DNA of 64,000 nt from Enterobacter cancerogenus (GCA_000773965.1 JRUP01000004.1:152437-216436); one strand, 5' to 3'. Positions 1 through 9,717 are shown, counted from the stretch's first letter. Translations and numbers: made by a program. Notes: a model not told the origin generated them from the sequence alone.

Positions 1-1634
1 AACCCTTCTATTATCAGAATCCCTTTCCTCTCGCCAAAGATGATACCGAATACTATCTGCTGAGCCGCGATTACGTCTCAGTAGCCAACTTCGAAGGCGA
101 AGAGGTGTTGAAAGTCGATCCGAAAGCCCTGACGCTGCTGGCGAAGCAGGCCTTCCATGATGCTTCATTCATGCTGCGCGCCTCGCATCAGGCCCAGGTT
201 GCCGCGATTCTGGCCGATGACGAAGCCAGTAAGAACGACAAATACGTTGCCCTGCAGTTCCTGCGTAACTCGGAAATCGCCGCCAAAGGCGTGCTGCCGA
301 CCTGCCAGGACACCGGCACGGCGATCATCATGGGCAAAAAAGGCCAGCGCGTCTGGACTGGCGGTGGCGATGAAGCCGCGCTGTCGCAAGGTGTTTACAA
401 CACCTTTATCGAAGACAACCTGCGTTATTCCCAGAACGCCGCGCTGGATATGTACAAAGAGGTCAATACCGGCACCAACCTGCCGGCGCAGATCGATCTC
501 TACAGCGTGGATGGCGACGAGTACAAATTCCTGTGCATCGCCAAAGGCGGCGGTTCTGCCAACAAAACTTACCTGTATCAGGAAACCAAGGCACTGATTA
601 CCCCGGCCAAGCTGAAGAACTACCTGGTTGATAAGATGATGTCACTCGGCACTGCCGCCTGCCCGCCGTACCATATCGCGTTTGTGATTGGCGGCACCTC
701 AGCAGAGAGCACGCTGAAAACCGTCAAGCTGGCTTCCACCCACTACTACGATTCACTGCCGACCGAAGGTAACGAACACGGTCAGGCATTCCGTGATGTC
801 GCGCTGGAGCAGGAGCTGCTGAAAGCGTCACAAGAGTTGGGCCTTGGCGCACAGTTCGGCGGTAAATACTTCGCCCACGACATTCGCGTGGTGCGTCTGC
901 CACGTCATGGTGCGTCCTGCCCCGTTGGCATGGGCGTATCTTGCTCGGCTGATCGTAATATCAAAGCCAAAATCAACCGCGAAGGCATCTGGATCGAGAA
1001 ACTGGAAGATAACCCAGGCCGCTATATCCCGGAAGAACTGCGTCAGCAGGGCGAAGGCGAAGTGGTGAATGTCGATCTTAACCGCCCGATGAGTGACATT
1101 CTGGCGCAGCTGTCATCCTATCCCGTGGCAACCCGCCTGTCGCTGAACGGCACCATTATCGTGGCGCGTGATATTGCCCACGCCAAGCTGAAAGAGCGTA
1201 TTGATAACGGCGAAGGTTTGCCGCAGTACATCAAAGATCATCCGGTGTATTACGCGGGCCCGGCGAAAACCCCGGAAGGTTATGCCTCCGGTTCACTTGG
1301 CCCAACCACCGCGGGTCGTATGGACTCTTACGTTGACCTGCTGCAGGAAAACGGCGGCAGCATGGTGATGCTGGCAAAAGGCAACCGCAGCAAACAGGTG
1401 ACTGATGCCTGCCATAAACACGGCGGCTTCTATCTCGGCAGCATCGGCGGCCCGGCAGCGGTACTGGCGCAGCAGAGTATTAAGAGTCTGGAATGCGTGG
1501 AGTATGCGGAACTGGGAATGGAAGCCATCTGGAAGATTGAAGTGGAGAACTTCCCGGCGTTTATCCTGGTGGATGACAAAGGCAACGACTTCTTCCAGCA
1601 GATCCACAATCAGTGTTCTGCCTGCGTGAAGTAA
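1..1634 (+). CDS. fumA: Fumarate hydratase, class I (5' end cut by the window)
   Basis: This is an iron-sulfur fumarase that interconverts fumarate and L-malate in the citric acid cycle in the cytoplasm. The frame is open from base 3, and the first residues ([14 protein letters not shown]) already match the N-terminus of E. coli FumA/FumB. Only about five codons are therefore missing, and the ATG at 105 is internal. The three cysteine contexts expected for the 4Fe-4S cluster are present: [15 protein letters not shown] and GASCPVGMG. The C-terminus CSACVK is typical of the family. FumA and FumB are too alike to separate by eye. The A-type name is a guess from the sequence and from the absence of a dcuB neighbour in view. 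Confidence 0.95.
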   Translation, partial: PFYYQNPFPLAKDDTEYYLLSRDYVSVANFEGEEVLKVDPKALTLLAKQAFHDASFMLRASHQAQVAAILADDEASKNDKYVALQFLRNSEIAAKGVLPTCQDTGTAIIMGKKGQRVWTGGGDEAALSQGVYNTFIEDNLRYSQNAALDMYKEVNTGTNLPAQIDLYSVDGDEYKFLCIAKGGGSANKTYLYQETKALITPAKLKNYLVDKMMSLGTAACPPYHIAFVIGGTSAESTLKTVKLASTHYYDSLPTEGNEHGQAFRDVALEQELLKASQELGLGAQFGGKYFAHDIRVVRLPRHGASCPVGMGVSCSADRNIKAKINREGIWIEKLEDNPGRYIPEELRQQGEGEVVNVDLNRPMSDILAQLSSYPVATRLSLNGTIIVARDIAHAKLKERIDNGEGLPQYIKDHPVYYAGPAKTPEGYASGSLGPTTAGRMDSYVDLLQENGGSMVMLAKGNRSKQVTDACHKHGGFYLGSIGGPAAVLAQQSIKSLECVEYAELGMEAIWKIEVENFPAFILVDDKGNDFFQQIHNQCSACVK

Positions 1635-1656
1635 GGCTTTAAGCCGTGCTAAAACT

Positions 1657-1690
1657 AAAAATCCGCGGCTTATGGCTGCGGATTTTTTTA
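1657..1690 (+). terminator. Rho-independent terminator after fumA
   Basis: ATCCGC (1661-1666) pairs with GCGGAT (1678-1683), and a run of seven T follows. A-rich sequence on the left side could let it also serve the convergent small gene at 1713-1877. Confidence 0.85.
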
Positions 1691-1712
1691 TGGGGTGAGC
1701 ACTGCGCGATGC

Positions 1713-1877
1713 TTACATCGCACCGAGTTGTACGTCTAACAGCATATCGGCATCATCATCGTTTTGACCAATCACGTAGATGGCCTGACGTCCCGGCAGA
1801 TTCACCGTGATGATGTGCTGATCATCAGCATCCAGCACGTCGTCGTGCTGTTCCTGAAACTTGTGCAATGTGTTCAT
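1713..1877 (-). CDS. Small acidic protein, 54 aa, unknown
   Basis: I do not recognise this short gene. It encodes 54 residues rich in Asp, Gln and His, with no signal peptide or membrane segment. The N-terminus reads MNTLHKFQEQHDD, the middle is hydrophobic (ITVNLPGRQAIYVIG), and the tail is acidic and then hydrophobic (NDDDADMLLDVQLGAM). A good ribosome-binding site (AAGGA) sits about six bases before the ATG, and the gene ends just beyond the fumarase terminator. This layout supports a real convergent small gene. Its function is unknown. Conservation in related genomes would be the test. Confidence 0.6.
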   Translation of the reverse strand: MNTLHKFQEQHDDVLDADDQHIITVNLPGRQAIYVIGQNDDDADMLLDVQLGAM

Positions 1878-2029
1878 GTTTTTCCTTAAAAATGGTGCGC
1901 GACTTTACTTTCCCTACACTCTTATATCGACAAGACCCGGCTCAAATGTAGCGGAATATTCTGCTTTCGTGATGCAGGCACTGTGTCACGGCCAAATGAC
2001 AGTCTGATTAAAGAAGTAACGCACATTTC

Positions 2030-3373
2030 TTACTGTGAGGATGTCAGCGCCGGACAACCCGGTAGCGCCGGATAACGGATGCAATCCGCTATCACCGCCT
2101 TCTCACTGTGCGCTGTCCCATCCGGTGCCCAGCGGTAATCCACCATGTAGGCGCGATACACCGTGTTGCCACTGTAGTGATCGCGCGGCATCGCTTTGCC
2201 GTAAAACGGGCTGACGTACTCCCAGACAATCGCGCCCTGCGGTGTCACCTGGAACAGGCGGCCGCTCTGCCCTTCGTTGATCAAGGTGTTGCCATTCGGC
2301 AGGCGCTGCGCGTTGCTGATATAGGCACTGTAGAAGGTGGAGATCGCTTGTCCTGATTTCTCGCCGGTGTACTCCCAGACGATTTGTTTGGTCTGCGGGT
2401 TCACTTCAATGACGCGTGAAGCGGAGAAGAATCCTTGCCGCGTGGGCGGGAATCCGGCGTTGCCCTGATTATCAAAAATCAGAATATTGCCAGCACCCGG
2501 CAAGCCCGGTCCGATCATGTGCACATCGTGCTCGCCAATCAGCTGATCCAGCGGACGCGGCAGCGGTGTATCCAGCTTCAGCGCTGGATAATCAGGCCCA
2601 ATGCGCCACACCACTTTGCCCGTCTGCCGATCGACAATCACGGCCACGTTGCCGTTTCGCGAGTTAAACAGGATGTTGTCAGGGGCAAAGCGCTGATCGC
2701 CTTTATCAAACCACGGATTTGGCCCCAGCGGTGCCGCCGTGTTCATATGCAAAAAGTCAGCGTCCTGGCTGTCACGGATCATCGCCAGTTGCGCATCAGA
2801 AAAGCCCAGCTCATTGAGGTGATCGGCCACTGACCAGCTCCACAGCTTTTCCCCCTGCGGCGACACTTCCTCCAGCGTATTATCGATAATGCGATAGTTG
2901 TAGCCGGGCAGCTGCCGTAGTGCAGCGCCCAGCACCAGCGTGTTGCCATCTGCCAGGCGCTGGATTTCATGGTGTTGGTGCACCGGCTGCTGCTGACTGC
3001 CATATTGCCACTGTACCGCACCGTTCCAGTCCACTTCCGCCACGCTGGCATTCACCATACCGTTGCCGGGACTGGCTTCCTTGTCGAGATCTTTTTGACG
3101 CTCCAGCTGTACCAGCAGATGTCCCCGCTGGCCGTTGACGCGGTCAGTGGGAATTGGCCAGCTCGGGAATCCTTCATAGGCCCAGCGATGCACTTCCTGC
3201 CCGGTCATATCAATTAAATGGGTTTGGTTATCGCTGCCGGGGATCACCACATAACCGTTCCAGGCACGCGCGGGATCGTAATACGTCACGCCCGTAGGAA
3301 ACGCACTGGGAATGGCCGATGCACCAAATGAGAGGGACAACAGGCAGACAGACAACGTTGCCGCAATACGCAT
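2030..3373 (-). CDS. Arylsulfotransferase (ASST)-like periplasmic protein
   Basis: The protein has 447 residues and a clear Sec signal peptide (first 20 residues, cleavage after GASA). It looks like the beta-propeller arylsulfotransferase family, whose members move sulfate between phenolic compounds in the periplasm. Repeated propeller-blade motifs are visible (LADGNTLVLG, LPNGNTLINEG, VVWRIGPDYP, IVWEYTGEK, IVWEYVSP). His-containing stretches (HQHHEIQRL, GEHDVHMIG) resemble the active-site histidines of the family. It stands alone with no DsbA/DsbL-type partner nearby. It could be an ASST-fold protein with another activity. The start has AGGA nine bases upstream. Confidence 0.75.
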   Translation of the reverse strand: MRIAATLSVCLLSLSFGASAIPSAFPTGVTYYDPARAWNGYVVIPGSDNQTHLIDMTGQEVHRWAYEGFPSWPIPTDRVNGQRGHLLVQLERQKDLDKEASPGNGMVNASVAEVDWNGAVQWQYGSQQQPVHQHHEIQRLADGNTLVLGAALRQLPGYNYRIIDNTLEEVSPQGEKLWSWSVADHLNELGFSDAQLAMIRDSQDADFLHMNTAAPLGPNPWFDKGDQRFAPDNILFNSRNGNVAVIVDRQTGKVVWRIGPDYPALKLDTPLPRPLDQLIGEHDVHMIGPGLPGAGNILIFDNQGNAGFPPTRQGFFSASRVIEVNPQTKQIVWEYTGEKSGQAISTFYSAYISNAQRLPNGNTLINEGQSGRLFQVTPQGAIVWEYVSPFYGKAMPRDHYSGNTVYRAYMVDYRWAPDGTAHSEKAVIADCIRYPALPGCPALTSSQ

Positions 3374-3497
3374 GATTCACCATCCTGACTCAGGGAGAAA
3401 TAAAACGCCCTTATAGGGTAGATGTAAATGGCGGCAGGATTAGTCCGAATGAGGCATGTGAGAGAAAAGGCAGCGGCATGAACCGCTGCCTGAGTGC

Positions 3498-5018
3498 TTA
3501 GAAGAAGCCCAGCGGTTGCGTGCTGTAGCTCACCAGCAGGTTTTTGGTTTGCTGGTAGTGATCAAGCATCATTTTATGGGTCTCGCGACCGATACCGGAT
3601 TTTTTATAGCCACCGAACGCCGCATGTGCCGGATAGAGGTGATAACAGTTGGTCCAGACACGGCCCGCTTTAATCGCGCGCCCCATACGATAGGCGCGGT
3701 TGATATCACGGGTCCATACACCTGCGCCCAGTCCGTAGATCGAGTCATTGGCGATGGCGAGGGCTTCCGCTTCATCTTTGAAGGTCAGTACACCGACCAC
3801 CGGTCCAAAGATCTCCTCCTGGAACACGCGCATGCTGTTGTCGCCTTTCAGCAGCGTGGGCTGAATGTAGTAGCCGCTATCGAACGCTTCACCAATCTTC
3901 TCTACACCGCCGCCGTGCAGCACCTGTGCACCCTCTTTCTGCGCGATTTCCAGATAAGAGAGGATTTTGTCGAACTGCTGCTGCGACGCCTGCGCGCCAA
4001 TCATGGTTTCGGTATCCAGCGGATCGCCGCGTTTGATGGTTTTAATACGTTTCATGACGGCCGCCATAAACGGCTCAAAGATCGACTCCTGCACCAGCGC
4101 ACGCGACGGACAGGTACAGACTTCGCCCTGATTGAGGAAACCGAGCACCACACCTTCTGCCGCTTTCTCGATAAAGCTCTCTTCCGCGTCCATGATGTCT
4201 TCAAAGAAGATGTTCGGCGATTTACCACCCAGCTCAACGGTGGACGGGATCAGGCTTTTCGCCGCCAGTTCGAGGATATGCCCACCGGTGGCGGTGGAAC
4301 CGGTAAAGGCGATTTTGGCGATGCCCGGATGTGACGCCAGCGCTTCACCGGCTTCTTTACCGTAACCGTGCACCACGTTGATGACACCCGGTGGCACCAG
4401 ATCTTTGATCACTTCCATAAACAGGGTGATCGACAAGGGCGTCTGCTCAGCTGGTTTCAACACCACGCAGTTACCCGCTCCGAGCGCCGGAGCCAGTTTC
4501 CACGCCGCCATTAACAGCGGGAAGTTCCACGGGATGATTTGCCCGACCACGCCCAGCGGTTCGTGGAAGTGATAAGCGGCGGTGAATTCATCGATTTCTG
4601 CTGCGGTGCCTTCCTGCGCGCGCACGCAGCCCGCGAAGTAGCGGAAGTGGTCTACCGCCAGCGGTAGGTCAGCGGCCAGGGTTTCACGCACCGGCTTGCC
4701 GTTATCCCAGGTTTCGTTGACCGCGATGTATTCCAGCTTCTCTTCCAGTCGATCGGCGATTTTCAGCAGCACCAGCGAACGTGCCTGCGGGGAGGTTTTG
4801 CCCCAGGCATCCGCAGCGGCCTGTGCTGCCGCCACCGCGTTATCGATATCGGCCTTATCCGAACGCGGGAACTCGCCGATGGTAGAACCGTTAATCGGGG
4901 TGGTGTTGACGAAGTAACTACCGTTCACCGGCGCAACGAATTCGCCGTTGATAAAGTTGCCATAACGCGATTGCAGAGTGATGAGAGAACCTTGTTCTCC
5001 CGGAGCAGCGTAACGCAT
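3498..5018 (-). CDS. NAD-dependent aldehyde dehydrogenase, ExaC/AldB type
   Basis: A cytoplasmic aldehyde dehydrogenase of 506 residues that oxidises short aldehydes such as acetaldehyde to the acid. The catalytic cysteine lies in [11 protein letters not shown] and the general-base glutamate in VELGGKSPN. The cofactor-binding glycine motif is GSTATGG. The N-terminus [10 protein letters not shown] and the C-terminal STQPLGFF are typical of the ExaC/AldB group. The ATG at 5018 is chosen because AAGGAG lies just upstream and the length fits the family. An in-frame ATG 12 codons earlier lacks a binding site. The gene is monocistronic, and a perfect 18-bp palindrome lies about 55 bases upstream of the start. 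Confidence 0.9.
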   Translation of the reverse strand: MRYAAPGEQGSLITLQSRYGNFINGEFVAPVNGSYFVNTTPINGSTIGEFPRSDKADIDNAVAAAQAAADAWGKTSPQARSLVLLKIADRLEEKLEYIAVNETWDNGKPVRETLAADLPLAVDHFRYFAGCVRAQEGTAAEIDEFTAAYHFHEPLGVVGQIIPWNFPLLMAAWKLAPALGAGNCVVLKPAEQTPLSITLFMEVIKDLVPPGVINVVHGYGKEAGEALASHPGIAKIAFTGSTATGGHILELAAKSLIPSTVELGGKSPNIFFEDIMDAEESFIEKAAEGVVLGFLNQGEVCTCPSRALVQESIFEPFMAAVMKRIKTIKRGDPLDTETMIGAQASQQQFDKILSYLEIAQKEGAQVLHGGGVEKIGEAFDSGYYIQPTLLKGDNSMRVFQEEIFGPVVGVLTFKDEAEALAIANDSIYGLGAGVWTRDINRAYRMGRAIKAGRVWTNCYHLYPAHAAFGGYKKSGIGRETHKMMLDHYQQTKNLLVSYSTQPLGFF

Positions 5019-5072
5019 GGTGTTTCTCCTTGCGGACAGAGTGGCGAATAACAACTATGAAACCTGTTATTA

Positions 5073-5090
5073 ACATTGATCGATCAATGT
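5073..5090. promoter_or_regulatory. 18-bp perfect palindrome, probable operator
   Basis: ACATTGATCGATCAATGT reads the same on both strands. It lies about 55 bases upstream of the aldehyde dehydrogenase start, in the 383-base gap 5019-5401, which holds no other recognisable feature. The size and symmetry suit a dimeric repressor such as a TetR-type protein. No regulator gene is adjacent, so the protein that binds it is unknown. Confidence 0.55.
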
Positions 5091-5401
5091 CAGCCTGTCA
5101 GATCGCAGAGCGGGAAACTGTGACCGCACCGAAGGAAAATTCCGGCAATCAGGGTTTGAGATTTAGGCGTGATGATCCTGCACGCCAGTCTCAGCATTGA
5201 TTAAACGTGACGCACTTGACCGCCGCAGATGGCGGGAGTCTATTACGCCACTTCACAGCCCGGTTATCAGCTTTACATCCCTCCAATTTCTTCCCCGCTT
5301 CGTTGCGGATAATTCCGAGTTTTGCCGCATATGCAGCGAAAAGCGAAACAAACGCAATGAATTTGGTCAATATGAAACAGGATACTCATCAGGAGAAAGA
5401 G

Positions 5402-5965
5402 ATGTTGGCTTCAGCCCTGACGTTAATGCGCGCCAAAGCGAACTTTGTTCAGCAATTTATTCGGAACCCGCGCAAGATGGGCAGCATCACGCCCTCCTCT
5501 GCTGCGCTGTGCCGCACCATGTGCGATGCCGCCAACTGGGATCACAGCCTGCGTATCGCCGAACTCGGTGCCGGTGACGGGGTGTTAACCCGTCATATTC
5601 TGCACAGAATGTCGCCGCAGGCTCAATTAGATGTGTTCGAGATCAGTCCAGATTTAGTGAAGAGTTTGCGCGCGTGGAGCGATCCGCGCATGCAGGTGCG
5701 TGCGTGCTCAGCCGAGTACTTGTCGGGTGAATACGATGTGATCTTTTCCGGCCTGCCGCTGCTGTCGCTGCCGCCGGAAACCCGTGAAGCGATTCTGAGC
5801 GCCGTGCACGATGTGTTGGGCCCGCGCGGTGTATTTATCCAGTTTCAATACACCTCATTGACCCAACCGACTCTGTCACGTTACTTCACCTGGCAGCGCC
5901 AGCGGGTGCTGAAAAATATGCCGCCCGCCTGGGTTTATCGCTGCACACGGCATTACGCGCCCTGA
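5402..5965 (+). CDS. SAM-dependent methyltransferase (phospholipid N-methyltransferase-like)
   Basis: A class I S-adenosylmethionine methyltransferase of 187 residues. The SAM-binding motif I is IAELGAGDGV at residues 52-61. A post-motif acidic residue (DVFEIS) and motif IV-like FSGLPLLSLP follow. The overall look matches the COG3963 phospholipid N-methyltransferase or KsgA-like group, but the substrate cannot be told from the sequence. The ATG at 5402 has AGGAGAAAGAG directly upstream, so I prefer it to earlier in-frame codons (for example 5207 and 5357). The last 13 bases overlap the convergent amidotransferase gene. Confidence 0.7.
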   Translation: MLASALTLMRAKANFVQQFIRNPRKMGSITPSSAALCRTMCDAANWDHSLRIAELGAGDGVLTRHILHRMSPQAQLDVFEISPDLVKSLRAWSDPRMQVRACSAEYLSGEYDVIFSGLPLLSLPPETREAILSAVHDVLGPRGVFIQFQYTSLTQPTLSRYFTWQRQRVLKNMPPAWVYRCTRHYAP

Positions 5966-6672
5966 GCCTGCACGCGCGGCTGCGGCCGCGTTTGCTGCCA
6001 GAATCTTTGTAGCAACTCACGTGACCAATCCTCACCGGCGACCTGTGCGCCATCATCACTCACGCCTTCCGGTAAGCAGGTGGTCATGATTTTGCGGGTA
6101 AACTCCGGGTGGAACTGCACCGACAGCGCCTGCGGGGAATAACGTAAAATCTGGCAGCCATCCAGCTCGGAACGTGCCAATACTTCAGCCTGCGACGGCG
6201 GCGTAATCACCGACTGGCGATGTGACAACCATGCCTGGAATTCACCTGGCAACGTCGCTAACCAGGGATCATCACTGGCAGTGTGGGTCAGGGTTTTCAA
6301 GCCGCGCTCCCAGCCGTTCGGGTTATCACCCACTTTGCCGCCCAGCGCATACGCCATCAGCTGATGACCGTAACAGACGCCCAGCAGCGGCAGCTCCGCT
6401 TCCAGCGCGCCACGAATCCATGCCGCAGTGCGTTCGCTCCAGTCAGCGTGATCGGTGACCATCGCCCAGGAGCCGCTGAGAATCGCGCCGCTGACGCGAT
6501 CAAAAGCCGGTAACTCTTCACCAAGATGCGGACGGACAATCACATAGTCTTCCGGCTGCAGTTGCAGCGCATCAATAAACCAGACGGGTTGTTCACCAAT
6601 TTGCGCCACAACCTGCGGTGGCGGGACTTCGAGTTGAATCAGAGCAAGGGGTAACGCGCGGGTGTGTGTCAT
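5953..6672 (-). CDS. Class I glutamine amidotransferase domain protein
   Basis: A stand-alone glutaminase domain of 239 residues, similar to the amidotransferase half of GMP synthase. The triad is complete: Cys100 in GVCYGHQL, and His188 and Glu190 in VQFHPEF. No synthetase partner is adjacent. Such single-domain proteins often act as gamma-glutamyl hydrolases or remain uncharacterised, so the substrate is unknown. I start at the second Met (MTHTRALP). The first in-frame Met, 14 codons earlier, has no binding site, while the chosen one has AAGGA about 11 bases upstream. The 3' end overlaps the methyltransferase gene by 13 bases on the opposite strand. Confidence 0.8.
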   Translation of the reverse strand: MTHTRALPLALIQLEVPPPQVVAQIGEQPVWFIDALQLQPEDYVIVRPHLGEELPAFDRVSGAILSGSWAMVTDHADWSERTAAWIRGALEAELPLLGVCYGHQLMAYALGGKVGDNPNGWERGLKTLTHTASDDPWLATLPGEFQAWLSHRQSVITPPSQAEVLARSELDGCQILRYSPQALSVQFHPEFTRKIMTTCLPEGVSDDGAQVAGEDWSRELLQRFWQQTRPQPRVQAQGA

Positions 6673-6862
6673 TCCGAATTCATTCCTTAACGGAGTCAGC
6701 TTTCGGACATCCACTTTGACAGGAAATCAGTGACCTGTCTTATTTTTTTCCTGCATAAGCTCATGCCATAACGAAAAATATTTTTGCACAATGTCACAGA
6801 AATGCACGGCTTCGTGCCATGATTAGCCGGTGATTACCCCCTTTCATGTGAAGGATGACATT

Positions 6863-7747
6863 GTGGCAGTGCGGCATTTCTTTATGGTTCTGATGGTGGT
6901 CTCCATCTGGGCTTTCAATAACGTGGCGGTGAAGTGGGGATTGCTGGAACTTCCACCGCTGTTCCTCACCTGGATGCGCTTTGTGGTGGTGGCGATTGTA
7001 CTGGTGCCGTTCTGCCGCATTACGCGCGAACAGCTGCCATGGCTGCTCACCCTCGCCTTCACTTTTGGCTTTATGCACTTCTCGCTGCTGTTTGTCGGCA
7101 TGCGCTTCACCGATGCCGGCACCGGGGCGATTGTGGTACAACTCGGTACGCCAATTGCCATGTTGCTGGCAATGCTGGTGCTAAAAGAGAAGCTGACGCT
7201 GGTACAGCTGTTTGGTATTGCGATCTCGTTAAGTGGCGTGGCGGTGCTCTCCGGCAGCCCAACGATTCCGGCGTGGTGGGTGCTGTGCATACTGCTGTGC
7301 AGCGCCTTTGGCTGGGCCATCAGCAATATGATCGTGAAGAAATCGCCGCCGATTAAACCGCTGACGCTCACAGGCTGGATCTCCTTCCTCGCTGTGCCGA
7401 TTGTCGGAGCCGCTTCCTGGCTCACCGAATCGCACCAGTTTTACGCCTTAAGTCACGCGGGCTGGCGCGGCTGGTTTGGTATTCTTTACAGCGCGCTGGC
7501 TTCCTCGATTGTGGCTTATACCTTGTGGTACTCGTTGCTGAAAAAGTACAACGTTAACTTAATCATGCCTTACTCGCTGCTCACGCCCGTGCTGGCCGTG
7601 TTGATGGGCGTATTTGTGCTGGGCGACAGCATGAACAGCTTCAAGATTCTCGGGGCGTCTCTGGTGGTGCTCGGTACCGCCATTGCGGTAATCAACCTGC
7701 GTAATCTGCGCATGCACGCGCGCTTTCCTCGCCTGCGCCGCCGTTAA
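6863..7747 (+). CDS. EamA/DMT-family metabolite exporter
   Basis: An inner-membrane transporter of 294 residues in the drug/metabolite superfamily, with two EamA repeats of five membrane helices each. The first helix contains the family hallmark (WAFNNVAVKWGL), and the second repeat begins at about residue 145 (GWAISNMIVKK). Such proteins usually export amino acids or related metabolites; the substrate is not predictable. I start at the GTG at 6863 because AAGGA lies seven bases upstream. The GTG at 6830 has none. It is close in style to E. coli EamA, but orthology is not claimed. Confidence 0.85.
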   Translation: MAVRHFFMVLMVVSIWAFNNVAVKWGLLELPPLFLTWMRFVVVAIVLVPFCRITREQLPWLLTLAFTFGFMHFSLLFVGMRFTDAGTGAIVVQLGTPIAMLLAMLVLKEKLTLVQLFGIAISLSGVAVLSGSPTIPAWWVLCILLCSAFGWAISNMIVKKSPPIKPLTLTGWISFLAVPIVGAASWLTESHQFYALSHAGWRGWFGILYSALASSIVAYTLWYSLLKKYNVNLIMPYSLLTPVLAVLMGVFVLGDSMNSFKILGASLVVLGTAIAVINLRNLRMHARFPRLRRR

Positions 7748-7794
7748 ATTCTCTCTGCTATGCTTGAGTCTCGCGCGTTTTCCGGAGACTCAAT

Positions 7795-9156
7795 ATGGAT
7801 ACTCAATCTGCTGCCGCGTTATGGCAGCAACTGTGGCAAGGATTGCGTGGCGCGGAACCCCTTCCCGCGCTCAGCTTTCTCCAGCCCGATACCTTTTCTT
7901 CCGCGTTTGCCGTCAGTGAACTGGCCGCCACCAGCATCGGGTTGGCAAGCCAGGCAGTGAGCGATTTGCTCGGGCAATCGGCCCCGGTCAGCGTCAACGT
8001 AAGGCTCGCCTCTCGCTGGTTTCAGCACAGCCTCACGCCGTTAAATCGCTCACCCGCCGCGCTCTGGGATCCCTTTGCAGGCGACTATGCCACCGCCGAT
8101 GGCTGGATCCGTCTGCACACTAACGCCCCGCATCATCGTGCCGCCATGGAGCAGGTGCTCGGCCAACACGCCGACCGCGCCGCGTTAGCGCAGAGGGTGT
8201 CACAGTGGCAAGCCGCCGCGCTGGAGCAGGCCGTGATCGAGGCGGGCGGTTGTGCCGCGCAAATGCGCAGTGAGCAACAGTGGTTGCAGCATCCACAAGG
8301 AATGGCCGTCAGCACTGAAGCACTGATCGCCCAACAGCCCACGGGGGATGCGCCCACGCCCGGCTGGCAACTGCCGACGGCGCGTCCCTTGCTCGGCGTG
8401 CGTGTGCTGGATCTAACACGCATTATCGCCGGACCGGTCGCCACGCGTTTTCTCGCCAGCCTTGGTGCGCAGGTTTTACGTATCGATCCTTACGGCTGGG
8501 AAGAGCCGACGCTGGAAGAGGAGATCACCTGCGGCAAGCGCTGTGCGCGGCTCGATCTTAAATCCAAAGCGGGCGTTGAGCAGCTGCGCGATCTGATCAA
8601 ACACGCCGATGTAATGGTGCATGGCTATCGTGCAGATGCGCTGGAAAGGCTGGGGCTGGATGCCGAGTCACGGCGCAAACTGTCGCCCGGATTGGTGGAT
8701 GTCAGTCTCAATGCGTGGGGCTGGAGCGGACCATGGCGCAATCGTCGCGGCTTTGACAGTCTGGTGCAGATGGGATGCGGTATTGCCGAACAGGGCATGA
8801 GCTGGCGTGGCAACGCCCAACCGACCCCGCTGCCGGTGCAGGCGCTCGATCACGCCACCGGCTATATGATGGCCGCCGCCGTGCTGGAAGGGATGCGTCA
8901 GCGTCGGGAAAATCACGTAGGCTGGCAGGCTCGCTTATCGCTGGCGCGCACTGCAAGGCTATTGCAACAGTTTGGCGCGTCCCCGCAGCAGCCGCAGCAT
9001 GGCATTACCGCGCAGCACGACGATGCCCTGCCGACAGTTGAGATCAATGCGTGGGGGATTGCCGAAAGGTTGCGTGCCGCTGCATACCTGCCCGGCACGC
9101 CGATGATCTGCGCCACGCCGGGCGTCAAGCTCGGCAGCAGCGCAGCCAGCTGGTAA
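7795..9156 (+). CDS. Class III CoA-transferase (CaiB/BaiF family)
   Basis: A 453-residue protein that should move coenzyme A between organic acids. The typical CaiB start motif is not at the N-terminus but at residues 199-231 (LLGVRVLDLTRIIAGP, then GAQVLRID). The preceding 195 residues look like a poorly conserved leading half, so the protein resembles the rearranged members of the family. Further family sequences follow (CGKRCARLDLKS, VHGYRADALERLGL, DVSLNAWGWSGPW). The ATG follows GGAGACTCAAT. It has no partner genes for an acid pathway, so the substrate is unknown. Its stop abuts the convergent ycdY stop with no spacer. Confidence 0.8.
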   Translation: MDTQSAAALWQQLWQGLRGAEPLPALSFLQPDTFSSAFAVSELAATSIGLASQAVSDLLGQSAPVSVNVRLASRWFQHSLTPLNRSPAALWDPFAGDYATADGWIRLHTNAPHHRAAMEQVLGQHADRAALAQRVSQWQAAALEQAVIEAGGCAAQMRSEQQWLQHPQGMAVSTEALIAQQPTGDAPTPGWQLPTARPLLGVRVLDLTRIIAGPVATRFLASLGAQVLRIDPYGWEEPTLEEEITCGKRCARLDLKSKAGVEQLRDLIKHADVMVHGYRADALERLGLDAESRRKLSPGLVDVSLNAWGWSGPWRNRRGFDSLVQMGCGIAEQGMSWRGNAQPTPLPVQALDHATGYMMAAAVLEGMRQRRENHVGWQARLSLARTARLLQQFGASPQQPQHGITAQHDDALPTVEINAWGIAERLRAAAYLPGTPMICATPGVKLGSSAASW

Positions 9157-9717
9157 TCAGGCTTCTTCGCTGTTGTCTTCGTTCAGCTCGTCGTACATTG
9201 CCTGAATAGCTTCACGGCTCAGCGCGGCCAGCGTGCGGTAGAACGCGCTGGTCGCGTGGGCTTCCACTTTGCCGAGGAACGCGCCGCACCACGGCAGCAG
9301 ATAGTCGTCGAACAGCGCTAATTGCGCAGCAAACTCATCCTCCGCGGACTGATCTTCCAGCCACGAGGCCGCCAGCAGCAGTACGCCAAAATGGTCGGCT
9401 GGCGCGTCGCTTAACGGCATGCCACGTGAAGAGAGAAACGCACGCACATCCGCTTCCTGCGGGCCGTTTGGCCACTGTGAAGCATAAGGCGGTACGCTGC
9501 ATTCGCTGCCGACGAACAGTGCGTTGTAATCCGCCGCCAGCGCCTGCGGATCGCTGTTCTGCTGCAGACGTGTTAACAGTTCATCCTGCTCCAGCGGCCA
9601 CTGAGCCTTCAGTTTGCCTTCACGCAGCATGGTGAAGAGCGGCACCAGCAATGGATCTTGTGGTTGGCGGTTGAACAGCGAGCCGATGACGCGGCAGAGA
9701 ATGGAAAACTCATTCAT
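9157..9717 (-). CDS. ycdY: YcdY, TorD/DmsD-family chaperone
   Basis: A small alpha-helical chaperone of the redox-enzyme maturation family, 186 residues. It matches E. coli YcdY almost throughout (MNEFSILCRVIGSL at the start, AASWLEDQS and WCGAFLGKVEAHA in the second half). In E. coli, YcdY is reported to help activate the zinc phosphatase YcdX. Here it is the last gene of ghrA-ycdX-ycdY, 26 bases after ycdX, which fits that role. The C-terminus is acidic. Confidence 0.92.
   Translation of the reverse strand: MNEFSILCRVIGSLFNRQPQDPLLVPLFTMLREGKLKAQWPLEQDELLTRLQQNSDPQALAADYNALFVGSECSVPPYASQWPNGPQEADVRAFLSSRGMPLSDAPADHFGVLLLAASWLEDQSAEDEFAAQLALFDDYLLPWCGAFLGKVEAHATSAFYRTLAALSREAIQAMYDELNEDNSEEA

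Noticed and set aside
3516-4334. Long open frame antisense to the aldehyde dehydrogenase (272 codons)
   Set aside because: It mirrors the strongly conserved enzyme on the other strand, has no ribosome-binding site and gives a protein with no recognisable pattern. Similar antisense frames over treA, the receptor and lolC were dropped for the same reason.
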